Shown here in pieces: positions 8,416 to 15,742 of a stretch of 31,248 bases of DNA. The stretch is from Flavobacteriaceae bacterium UBA3179 (GTDB lineage: Bacteria; Bacteroidota; Bacteroidia; Flavobacteriales; Flavobacteriaceae): NCBI GenBank assembly GCA_002364245.1, contig DEXR01000022.1, positions 65,858-97,105 on the forward strand. The letters are read 5' to 3'. The translations under genes and the position numbers were made by a program. The notes below the pieces were generated by a model. It was not told the origin of the DNA. It searched no databases and was given only the letters and a program-made list of their open reading frames with translations. Each line of letters begins with the position of its first letter. Position 1 is the stretch's first letter.

Positions 8416-9852
8416 TTATTTTACGACCAATCTTTTGGTCGTTAGGTTATTGATTTTAACTAAATAGATGCCAGCTTGCAAAGCGGCAATATTAATTTTT
8501 TCTATTTTGTTTTTTTCTGAAAAGTTATAATTTAAAACACGTTTTCCTATAACGGAAAATATTTCAATTTGTTTTATTGAAGATGTTTTCGAATTAATTG
8601 TTAGGCTCTCTGATGCAGGGTTTGGGAAGAATACAAAATCGCTCTCATTAATATCATTTATATTTAATGCGTTTACATCCCTTACCAAGGTAAAACCACC
8701 TTCGCCACTTATAATAATATTTTTACTGTCGAAAAAGGGATATACGTTCCAGCTACCACCAAAACCGGTATTGTTATTACTTGGGTAGGTGTCAAAATAT
8801 CCATATTGCGAAATGTTTTCGTTAGCAATATCGCTTATGTCCAGCACATTCAGCCCTGCTTGGTAATTGGCAAAATAGTACTTATCGCCCAAAACGTAAC
8901 CATTATGGTCTATTGCTGAGGTTGGTCCTGAAAACTCTGTATGAAACTGGGGATTATCCAAATCTGTAAAATCAAAAAACAATGTCCGTGTGTTGATTCC
9001 AAAAAAGTTTTCATCAAGTTCGTCCCCAAGTATAAAATACTTTTGGTCTTCCGTAAACCAGCCTTGGTGGGTGTAGCCTACGTTATTGTAGCTTATGTTC
9101 GAAATTCCCTGAGGGTTGCTTTTGTTTGTTATATCAACTATTACCACTTCATCTTCATTGCTGCCTATCAAAATTTCTTTTCCTGTGTAATCAGAATCGG
9201 GGCCAGAATATATAACTACTTGGGCATCGTGGCTGTAACTGTCCATTGCATAGCCTCCTTCTCCTATTGGGTTGAGGGGATCTTGAATGTTTATAAAATG
9301 TGGCCCACCACTAAAGAGTGGACTTGGGTTTGAGGAGTTGTCTTTGGTGCCCACGGGATAAGCATATCCCGATTCCTCGTTTATCACGATATTATGAGCA
9401 CTCCCAAATCCATCGTAATGAGCATCTTCGGTAAAAGTTTCAGGGGGGTTGGTTACATTTCGCAATCGTGTTAAGTTAAATATTTGCATTCCGTGATACT
9501 CTGCTTCACTAACGATAAAAGCGTGGTTATTATAGACTTTTACATCTCGCCATGTACTAGAGCTTGTATGAGTGGGTAATTTTCCAAGGTAAATGGGATT
9601 CACAGGGTCTGACATGTCAATAAAAGCAGTTCCGTTATTTAAACCAATAAGAGCATATTCCTTACCATCTTGAGGATCGGTCCATCCCCACGAGTCATTA
9701 CCCCCAGAAGCATTCATTTCATTTAAACTAATATGGGACAATAAATCGAAATTGCTGCAAGGGAAACCATTTGCGGTACCATTTTCGCATGGTGTTTGAC
9801 TAAATGCCACCGAGCTGAAAAGTGAGAATAATAGTAGGTAAAATTGTTTCAT
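8416..9852 (-). CDS. Choice-of-anchor B protein with T9SS sorting domain (short paralog)
   Basis: A 478-residue secreted protein. It has a Sec signal peptide (about 1-18, ending AFSQ). A long domain of the choice-of-anchor B type follows, with LVIVD-like repeat strands: DSWGWTDPQDGKEYALIGLNNGTAFIDMSDPVNPIYLG, WRDVKVYNNHAFIVSEAEYHGMQIFNLTRLR, then HNIVINEESGYAYPVGT, YSHDAQVV, YTHQGWFTEDQKYFILGDE and LNVLDISD. The last ~75 residues are a T9SS type A sorting domain (FFPNPASESLTI ... AGIYLVKINNLTTKRLVVK). The protein should therefore cross the outer membrane and be anchored or released at the surface. It is closely related to the next gene upstream. Biochemical function is unknown. Confidence 0.88.
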   Translation of the reverse strand: MKQFYLLLFSLFSSVAFSQTPCENGTANGFPCSNFDLLSHISLNEMNASGGNDSWGWTDPQDGKEYALIGLNNGTAFIDMSDPVNPIYLGKLPTHTSSSTWRDVKVYNNHAFIVSEAEYHGMQIFNLTRLRNVTNPPETFTEDAHYDGFGSAHNIVINEESGYAYPVGTKDNSSNPSPLFSGGPHFINIQDPLNPIGEGGYAMDSYSHDAQVVIYSGPDSDYTGKEILIGSNEDEVVIVDITNKSNPQGISNISYNNVGYTHQGWFTEDQKYFILGDELDENFFGINTRTLFFDFTDLDNPQFHTEFSGPTSAIDHNGYVLGDKYYFANYQAGLNVLDISDIANENISQYGYFDTYPSNNNTGFGGSWNVYPFFDSKNIIISGEGGFTLVRDVNALNINDINESDFVFFPNPASESLTINSKTSSIKQIEIFSVIGKRVLNYNFSEKNKIEKINIAALQAGIYLVKINNLTTKRLVVK

Positions 9853-9979
9853 TATTTAATTTTATTTTTTGCCTAAAGTATTGTTTTAAAGTTTTACATC
9901 CTAACGTAAAAGGTTAAAAATTAGTGTGCTATTAATAATGTTTATGTCTTAATAAGTGTGGTTACATTACAAAAAGAAT

Positions 9980-11902
9980 TTAATTTTTTACAATTTTCTT
10001 AGTTGCTTGATTATTGATTGTTAAAAAATATATTCCTTTTATAAGGCTCGAGATGTTTATTGTTTTTTTAGTAGTATTGATGTTTCTTTCAAAAAATACC
10101 TTTTTCCCCATGATATCATAAATATCAATAAATTCAATTACTTTGTTTTCAGAAGTGATATTTACCTCATTTAAAGCAGGTAATGGGAATATTTTAATGC
10201 TATTTTCAAAACTAATGTCATTTATAGATAACTCTTCTGTTATGGTTAACTGAAAAGAACAATTTCCGGTATTTCCAGCATTGTCTTCAGCTTGAAAATT
10301 GATAGTGTATGTGCCTTCAGTAAGTTCTGTTCCAGCTATCGGGGTTTGTACAATAACTGTGTTTTCAGTACAATTGTCTATAGCTTGTACCATCTCATCT
10401 GCAACGTAATCTGGTAAGATGTAAAAATCTTCCCCAGAAGTGTATTCAACCGATGTGTCCGCGGGACAATCTATTGTAGGTATTGTTGTGTCTTCAATAG
10501 TGATGATTGTGGTACAGGTATCTGTGTTTCCAGAAGGATCTGTAACGATTAATGTAACCGTGTTTTCCCCTATATCTGCACAGGTAAATTTATTTTGACT
10601 TAATGATAAAGTATAAGAGCCACTATCATCGCTTGAGCCTCCATCCAATAGGTTAGGGTCAACAATGATTTCTCCATTAAAATCTAATGAGAAAGTTGCA
10701 TCTTGGCAAACAGCAACTGGATCTGTATTATCTGGGGCTGAAGATTTTACAATAAACAATCCTCCCGAACGATCACTTATTATTATATTACCACTTCCTA
10801 AGTATGGATATACATTCCACACACCTTCGTACCCAACACTATTATGACTGCTGAATGAGTCAAAATACCCTGTTTCGGAAATGTTTCCATTTGCAATATC
10901 AGAAATATCGAGTACTCTCAAACCAGCAGCATAATTAGCTAAATAATAGTTGTCTCCAAGTACATACCCATTGTGGTCGGTAGCTTCAGTTGTTCCGTAA
11001 TAATCAAAATCTAATACTGGGTTGTCAAGGTCGCTCAAATCAAATATGATGGTCTTTGTATTAAAGCCAAAATCCTGTTCATCTATTTCATCACCAAGTA
11101 TAAAATAGCGTTGATCTTCTGTAAACCAACCTTGATGGGTATAACTTGAATTAGGATAGCTAATTGTTGAGATACTTTGCGGGTTTGCTTTATCGGTAAC
11201 GTCAACAATAGAGACATAGTTTTCGTACCCACTGCTGCTCAATAAAATTTCACGACCCGTGTAATCGCTGTCTGGGCCATTATAGGTTACAACTTGTGCA
11301 TCGTGAGAGTAACCATCATTTCCAAAACCACCGGCTGCAACGGGATTAGTAGGGTCTTGTATATTAATAAAGTGAGAGCCTCCATTATAAGTAGATGTTC
11401 CAACCGCGTAGGCATAACCTGTGTCTTCGTTTATCACAATGTTATGGGCATTGCCAAAACCGTTATAATGTGCATCTTCAGTAAATGTTACAGGTGGATT
11501 TACTACATTTCGTAATCGGGTTAAATCAAAAACTTGCATACCGTGAGAAAAATCTTCACTTACTATAAAAGCGTGATTATTATATGTTTTAACATCTCTC
11601 CAAGTACTGCTAGAACTATGTGTTGGCAATTTTCCTAGATAAACTGGGTTTGTTGGGTTTGAAATATCAATAAAAGCAGTGCCTCCTTCCAGTCCTATTA
11701 ATGCATATTCCTTACCGTCCTGGGGATCTGTCCACCCCCATGAGTCATTTGCTGCATTCGCATTCATATCAGCTAAAGAAATACGTGACTGTAAATCATA
11801 TCCACTACAAGGGTATGGTCCCGCCATTCCATTGTTACAAGGTGTTTGAGCATATATTTGTGAAAAACTAAGAATTGAGAAAAGAAGTACTATTTTTTTC
11901 AT
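9980..11902 (-). CDS. Choice-of-anchor B protein with HYR-like domains and T9SS sorting domain (long paralog)
   Basis: A 640-residue secreted protein and the first gene of the five-gene minus-strand unit. The signal peptide (about 1-18, ending IYAQ) and the choice-of-anchor B domain (about 19-390) are strongly similar to the neighbouring 478-residue paralog, with long identical stretches such as DSWGWTDPQDGKEYALIGL and STWRDVK. It differs by an insertion (about 392-560) of two Ig/HYR-like modules, recognisable by NTVTLIVTDPSGNTDTCTTIITIEDTTIP and GTYTINFQAEDNAGNTGNCSFQLTI. A T9SS type A sorting domain then ends in KGIYFLTINNQATKKIVKN. HYR-like modules usually act as spacers or adhesive domains. 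127 bases with no clear promoter or terminator separate it from the shorter paralog. Confidence 0.88.
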   Translation of the reverse strand: MKKIVLLFSILSFSQIYAQTPCNNGMAGPYPCSGYDLQSRISLADMNANAANDSWGWTDPQDGKEYALIGLEGGTAFIDISNPTNPVYLGKLPTHSSSSTWRDVKTYNNHAFIVSEDFSHGMQVFDLTRLRNVVNPPVTFTEDAHYNGFGNAHNIVINEDTGYAYAVGTSTYNGGSHFINIQDPTNPVAAGGFGNDGYSHDAQVVTYNGPDSDYTGREILLSSSGYENYVSIVDVTDKANPQSISTISYPNSSYTHQGWFTEDQRYFILGDEIDEQDFGFNTKTIIFDLSDLDNPVLDFDYYGTTEATDHNGYVLGDNYYLANYAAGLRVLDISDIANGNISETGYFDSFSSHNSVGYEGVWNVYPYLGSGNIIISDRSGGLFIVKSSAPDNTDPVAVCQDATFSLDFNGEIIVDPNLLDGGSSDDSGSYTLSLSQNKFTCADIGENTVTLIVTDPSGNTDTCTTIITIEDTTIPTIDCPADTSVEYTSGEDFYILPDYVADEMVQAIDNCTENTVIVQTPIAGTELTEGTYTINFQAEDNAGNTGNCSFQLTITEELSINDISFENSIKIFPLPALNEVNITSENKVIEFIDIYDIMGKKVFFERNINTTKKTINISSLIKGIYFLTINNQATKKIVKN

Positions 11903-12065
11903 GAATAAAGACTTAAAAAGAGTAATAGGGTTATGAATATTGCATTAAAATCGTATAGATAATTAGATAGTCGTAAAAATGCGTTGCGAATCTACAAAAA
12001 TTATTTGTATAGCGGACCGTTAATTAACTCATTCTCAATACTGAGTTTTTAAAGCTAAAGGTAAC

Positions 12066-12092
12066 TTGTTTAAACCCTAACCCTTATTTTTG
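12066..12092 (+). promoter_or_regulatory. Candidate sigma-A promoter of thiL
   Basis: TTG at 12066-12068 and TATTTTTG at 12085-12092 (perfect TAnnTTTG) are separated by 16 bases, slightly short of the usual spacing. The -7 element ends 19 bases before the thiL ATG. The rest of the divergent 11903-12111 region holds no gene. I could not identify a matching minus-strand promoter for the gene starting at 11902. Confidence 0.5.
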
Positions 12093-12111
12093 CACTTTAA
12101 ACTTTCTGTAT

Positions 12112-13167
12112 ATGTTCGATAATAAAGACACTTCAAAAACAAGTATTTCACAACTAGGGGAATTTGGGCTAATAGATCATTTAACCAAAAACTTTAAAAT
12201 AAAGCAAGAGACTACGGTTAAAGGTATCGGCGACGATGCAGCAGTTATTTCTTCAGAAGAAAACAATCAAATAGTTGTTACTACAGATATGCTTGTTGAA
12301 GGTGTACATTTTGACTTGAGCTACATGCCTTTAAAACATTTAGGGTATAAAGCGGTTGTGGTAAATCTATCGGACGTATATGCCATGAATGCTTCAGCAA
12401 AACAAATTACTGTTTCAATTGCTGTTTCTAATCGCTTTCCGGTTGAAGCTTTGGAAGAATTATACGCAGGTATCGAAACGGCTGCGAGTATTTATAATGT
12501 TGATGTAGTTGGTGGTGACACTACTTCATCTACAACAGGGTTGGTTATAAGTGTCACAGCTTTGGGTCAAGTAAATAAAGAAGAAGCTGTTTATAGAAGT
12601 GGGGCCAAAGAAAATGATTTGTTGGTTTTAACAGGTGACGTTGGCGCTGCTTACCTCGGACTTCAAGTTTTGGAGCGTGAAAAACAAGTGTTTAAGGTAA
12701 ACCCGAAATCGCAACCCGATCTTGATAAATATACTTACATAATAGAACGCCAGTTAAAACCTGAAGCACGACAGGGCATTTCTGCACTTTTAAAAGATTT
12801 AGATGTTAAACCAACCTCTATGATTGATATTAGCGACGGTCTCTCTTCGGAAGTGATACACATTTGTAAAAACTCGAAAGTAGGTTGTAATTTGTATGAA
12901 GATAAAATTCCGTTAGATCCTCAAGTTATTTCAACTTGCGAAGAATTTGAAATGGATAGCACCACAATTGCCTTAAGTGGCGGCGAAGATTACGAATTAT
13001 TGTTCACTATTTCTACTGATGATTTTCCCAAAATTAAAGGAAACCCACATTTAACGGTAATTGGGCATATGACGCAAGAAAGTGAAGGGATGCACTTAAT
13101 AACTCGTGCAAACACAAAAATTCCATTGGTTGCAAGAGGATGGAATTCTATGCAAGAAGAAGATTAA
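12112..13167 (+). CDS. thiL: Thiamine-monophosphate kinase
   Basis: ThiL phosphorylates thiamine monophosphate to thiamine diphosphate with ATP in the cytoplasm, the last step of thiamine cofactor synthesis. At 351 residues it has the family metal- and substrate-binding motifs: GIGDDAAVI (38-46), TTDMLVEGVHFDLSYMPLKHLGYKA (57-81), NLSDVYAMNA, VVGGDTTSS, LTGDVGAAYLGL, MIDISDGLSSE and SGGEDYELLFT. It stands alone on the plus strand with its own promoter and ends 7 bases from the convergent zinc-ribbon gene. Confidence 0.96.
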   Translation: MFDNKDTSKTSISQLGEFGLIDHLTKNFKIKQETTVKGIGDDAAVISSEENNQIVVTTDMLVEGVHFDLSYMPLKHLGYKAVVVNLSDVYAMNASAKQITVSIAVSNRFPVEALEELYAGIETAASIYNVDVVGGDTTSSTTGLVISVTALGQVNKEEAVYRSGAKENDLLVLTGDVGAAYLGLQVLEREKQVFKVNPKSQPDLDKYTYIIERQLKPEARQGISALLKDLDVKPTSMIDISDGLSSEVIHICKNSKVGCNLYEDKIPLDPQVISTCEEFEMDSTTIALSGGEDYELLFTISTDDFPKIKGNPHLTVIGHMTQESEGMHLITRANTKIPLVARGWNSMQEED

Positions 13168-13174
13168 TTGGAAA

Positions 13175-13417
13175 TTAAACAGCTACCTTTCTATTTTTTC
13201 TTTCGAAAAAATCGGCGACATTGTTGTTTACCTGTTTCACTTTGTTAGTGAGTAATTCAATTTTTCCTGTAGAGTTTTCAGTTACTTCACGGCCACAGTG
13301 TTTGCACTTGTACTCGTGAATGTGGTTAGTGATTTTTCGTGTTTCAGTGTATTTATGACCGATGGTCTGGCACACGATACTTCCTATCGAAAATGATGAT
13401 TTAGAGGAATTACTCAT
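13175..13417 (-). CDS. Small zinc-ribbon-like protein of unknown function
   Basis: An 80-residue protein with no signal peptide. It contains a candidate metal site: C16 and H21 (VCQTIGHKY), H32 and H34 (NHIHEY), and a C38-x-x-C41 pair (YKCKHCGREVT). The C-terminal half is amphipathic and ends in a basic tail (FFERKNRKVAV), which could bind nucleic acid or a partner. The CxxCGR pattern is typical of zinc ribbons, but the N-terminal ligands are unorthodox. Orientation is convergent with thiL and downstream of the alpha/beta hydrolase on the same strand, 66 bases away. I do not recognise a named family. Confidence 0.75.
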   Translation of the reverse strand: MSNSSKSSFSIGSIVCQTIGHKYTETRKITNHIHEYKCKHCGREVTENSTGKIELLTNKVKQVNNNVADFFERKNRKVAV

Positions 13418-13483
13418 CTTGTCTACGTTTTTTTGTTGTGATAAATATAGAAAAAAGTTTTAAAAAAACGTTAAAACGCAAAT

Positions 13484-14254
13484 TTATTCGATGAAATGCA
13501 ATATTTCATGTGTTTCATCATTGTTTTCCAACCAACTCATATGTCCTCCTTCTAACTGGATTAATTGTGTATTTGTTTTTTCTGAAATGTTTTTTGAATC
13601 TGAAATAGGCATAATTGGGTCTTCATTACCGCATACCATTACTTTCTCTCTTCTGAAATTTGCTAAAACTTCGGTTCGGTCTTTTCTGTTTATCATCCCG
13701 CGAATAGCAGCTTGTATCCCTGCTACTGGAAACTGAAGTGCTTCTTTTTTTAATGCTTCAATTTCTGAAGTAAATTTCTTTTTTGAATGTTCAGAAAATA
13801 GATTCATAATTGCCATACTTATAAAAGCTTCTGCATTATGATCCAGTACTTTTAAAGCGCGTCTTCGGTTTTGCTTACGTTCTTCAGAATCTGCTGTAGG
13901 CGTAGAATTCAATAAAATTAACTTTTCAACTTCATTCGGAAACAAATCAGTATAAGCTAACGCTACATAGCCGCCCATGGAGTGACCAATAAAAATTGCA
14001 GATTCAATATTTAATTCATTTAAAACACTTTTCACCACTTTAGCTATAAATTGCATACTATGTGTTTCAGAAACAATTCCGCTTTTTCCGTGTCCAGGGA
14101 AGTCTATAGTAATGACAGTATGTTTTTCAGAAAGGGAAGAGATGTATTCATTCCAAATAGTTGAACTTTCTAGAAAACCATGCAATAAAACCATTTCCGG
14201 ACCGCTACCGGTTACATTATAATATATAGGAGTGTTTTTAAAGGTATGTGTCAT
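13484..14254 (-). CDS. Alpha/beta-fold hydrolase
   Basis: A 256-residue cytoplasmic alpha/beta hydrolase with a complete predicted triad: nucleophile S92 in the elbow GHSMGG (90-95), acid D212 in GNEDPIMP, and H238 in GGHMSWLE. The oxyanion region LLHGF is at 23-27, and DFPGHGKSG is the usual next loop. The middle section (about 125-190) forms the cap. The substrate cannot be deduced: the sequence fits BioH/MenH-like esterases and C-C hydrolases, but there is no biotin or menaquinone gene nearby. It is separated from the upstream aminopeptidase gene by a strong terminator, so it probably has its own promoter in the short gap (14255-14267) or within the terminator region. Confidence 0.88.
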   Translation of the reverse strand: MTHTFKNTPIYYNVTGSGPEMVLLHGFLESSTIWNEYISSLSEKHTVITIDFPGHGKSGIVSETHSMQFIAKVVKSVLNELNIESAIFIGHSMGGYVALAYTDLFPNEVEKLILLNSTPTADSEERKQNRRRALKVLDHNAEAFISMAIMNLFSEHSKKKFTSEIEALKKEALQFPVAGIQAAIRGMINRKDRTEVLANFRREKVMVCGNEDPIMPISDSKNISEKTNTQLIQLEGGHMSWLENNDETHEILHFIE

Positions 14255-14267
14255 TATATAATGGTAT

Positions 14268-14303
14268 AAAAAAATCCGGTATAGCGATTGTTTCTATACC
14301 GGA
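14268..14303 (-). terminator. Rho-independent terminator of the aminopeptidase P gene
   Basis: A perfect 10-base stem (TCCGGTATAG at 14275-14284 with CTATACCGGA at 14294-14303) and a 9-base loop. On the minus strand it is followed by seven Ts (14274-14268). It lies 25 bases after the stop of the minus-strand gene at 14329-15621 and separates it from the hydrolase gene. Confidence 0.9.
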
Positions 14304-14328
14304 ATATATCTAAAAACGTCTAAAACGT

Positions 14329-15621
14329 TTATTTGTTCATGATTTCTTCAATCTCATCTGCTTCAATCGGGATGTTGCGCATCAAGTTATGAGGCTCCCC
14401 ATTTTCCTGAATTACCACATCGTCTTCCAATCGAATACCAAAACCTTCATCTGGTAAATAAATACCTGGCTCTACAGTAAACACCTGGTTTGCTTGCATC
14501 GGCTCCCACAGAATTCCGTAATCGTGTGTATCCAGGCCAATGTGGTGGCTGGTACCGTGCATAAAGTATTTTTTATAGGCAGGCCAGTCTGGGTCTTCGT
14601 TTTTAACATCAGCTTTGTCAAGAATTCCCAATCCAAGTAATTCTGAAGTCATTAACTTTCCAACTTCTTCGTGGTATTCTTTCCAAAGTGTTCCAGGTAC
14701 AAGCATTTTTGTTGCATCGTTCTTTACACGGTTTACAGCGTTGTAAACTTCTTTTTGTCTTTTAGTGAATTTTCCACTTACTGGAATTGTTCTAGACATA
14801 TCACTACTATAATTAGCATATTCAGCACCTACATCTAATAAAATTAAATCACCATCGTTACATTTCTGGTTGTTCTCAACATAGTGTAATACGCAAGCGT
14901 TTTTTCCACTGGCAACAATAGGGGTGTACGCAAAACCTCGTGAACGATTACTTAGAAACTCGTGCATAAATTCGGCCTCGATTTCGTATTCCATCACGCC
15001 AGGTTTTACAAAATCTAAAATTCTTCTGAAACCTTTCTCGGTGATATTACACGCTTGTTGCATAATATCCAATTCGATTGGGTCTTTTACAGAACGCAAG
15101 CGTTGTAAAATTGGGTTGCTTTTCGCCCAGCTATGCGCCGGAAATTGTGCTTTCGTTTTTTTAATGAAACGGTCTTCACGAGTTTCGGTTTCAACATTCG
15201 CGCGGTAATGTTCGTTTGTGTTGAAATATATGGTGTCGGCTTGCGTCATTAATTCAAAGAAAATTTTATCAAATTCTTTTAGCCAATACACAGTTTTTAC
15301 GCCAGTTGTTTCGGTTGCTTTTTCTTTGGTTAGTTTTTCACCTTCCCAAACGGCAATATGGTCGTTGGTTTCAGTTAAAAATAAAATTTCACGGTGTTTT
15401 TCTTCTACAGCATCCGGAAATAATAATAACATACTTTTATCTTGATCTACACCACTCAGGTAAAATAAATCGCGAGATTGTTGAAACGGCATCGTGCTGT
15501 CTGCACCAATGGGGTAAATGTCATTACTATTAAATACCGCAAGGCTTTTTGGCTTCATCTGGGCCATAAAATTTTTACGGTTTTTTACAAATAAGTTGCT
15601 GTCAATTGGATGATACTTCAT
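14329..15621 (-). CDS. pepP: Xaa-Pro aminopeptidase (aminopeptidase P, M24B)
   Basis: A 430-residue dimetal peptidase that removes N-terminal residues preceding proline. It has the N-terminal creatinase-like domain (about 1-170, with YPIGADSTMPFQQSRDLFYLSGV) and the C-terminal pita-bread domain. All five metal ligands are visible: D263 (LLDVGAEY), D274 (YSSDMSRT), H359 (HGTSHHIGLDTHD), E384 (TVEPGIYL) and E399 (IRLEDDVV). No signal peptide, so it is cytoplasmic. It is monocistronic: a terminator lies just downstream and the upstream gene diverges. Confidence 0.95.
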   Translation of the reverse strand: MKYHPIDSNLFVKNRKNFMAQMKPKSLAVFNSNDIYPIGADSTMPFQQSRDLFYLSGVDQDKSMLLLFPDAVEEKHREILFLTETNDHIAVWEGEKLTKEKATETTGVKTVYWLKEFDKIFFELMTQADTIYFNTNEHYRANVETETREDRFIKKTKAQFPAHSWAKSNPILQRLRSVKDPIELDIMQQACNITEKGFRRILDFVKPGVMEYEIEAEFMHEFLSNRSRGFAYTPIVASGKNACVLHYVENNQKCNDGDLILLDVGAEYANYSSDMSRTIPVSGKFTKRQKEVYNAVNRVKNDATKMLVPGTLWKEYHEEVGKLMTSELLGLGILDKADVKNEDPDWPAYKKYFMHGTSHHIGLDTHDYGILWEPMQANQVFTVEPGIYLPDEGFGIRLEDDVVIQENGEPHNLMRNIPIEADEIEEIMNK

Positions 15622-15643
15622 TGTGTTTTTTTCTGAATTTTTT

Positions 15644-15651
15644 CAAAATTA
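15644..15651 (-). promoter_or_regulatory. Candidate -7 element for the aminopeptidase P gene
   Basis: On the minus strand this reads TAATTTTG (matches TAnnTTTG) and lies 23 bases before the ATG at 15621. No well-spaced TTG is seen at -33. The remainder of the divergent region to 15742 contains AT-rich sequence but no clear plus-strand promoter. Confidence 0.35.
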
Positions 15652-15742
15652 ATAGAAATAAAAGCAAAGGCTGTTAATACTAAAATAAAATTTTGCCAAA
15701 GCGGGGACATTTCAGTAATTTCAACCCTTAAAACCATTTCAA

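Noticed and set aside
12026..12047. Inverted repeat AACTCA/TGAGTT followed by Ts in the region between 11902 and 12112.
   Set aside because: Only a 6-base stem, and it lies between divergent genes where no transcript needs terminating.
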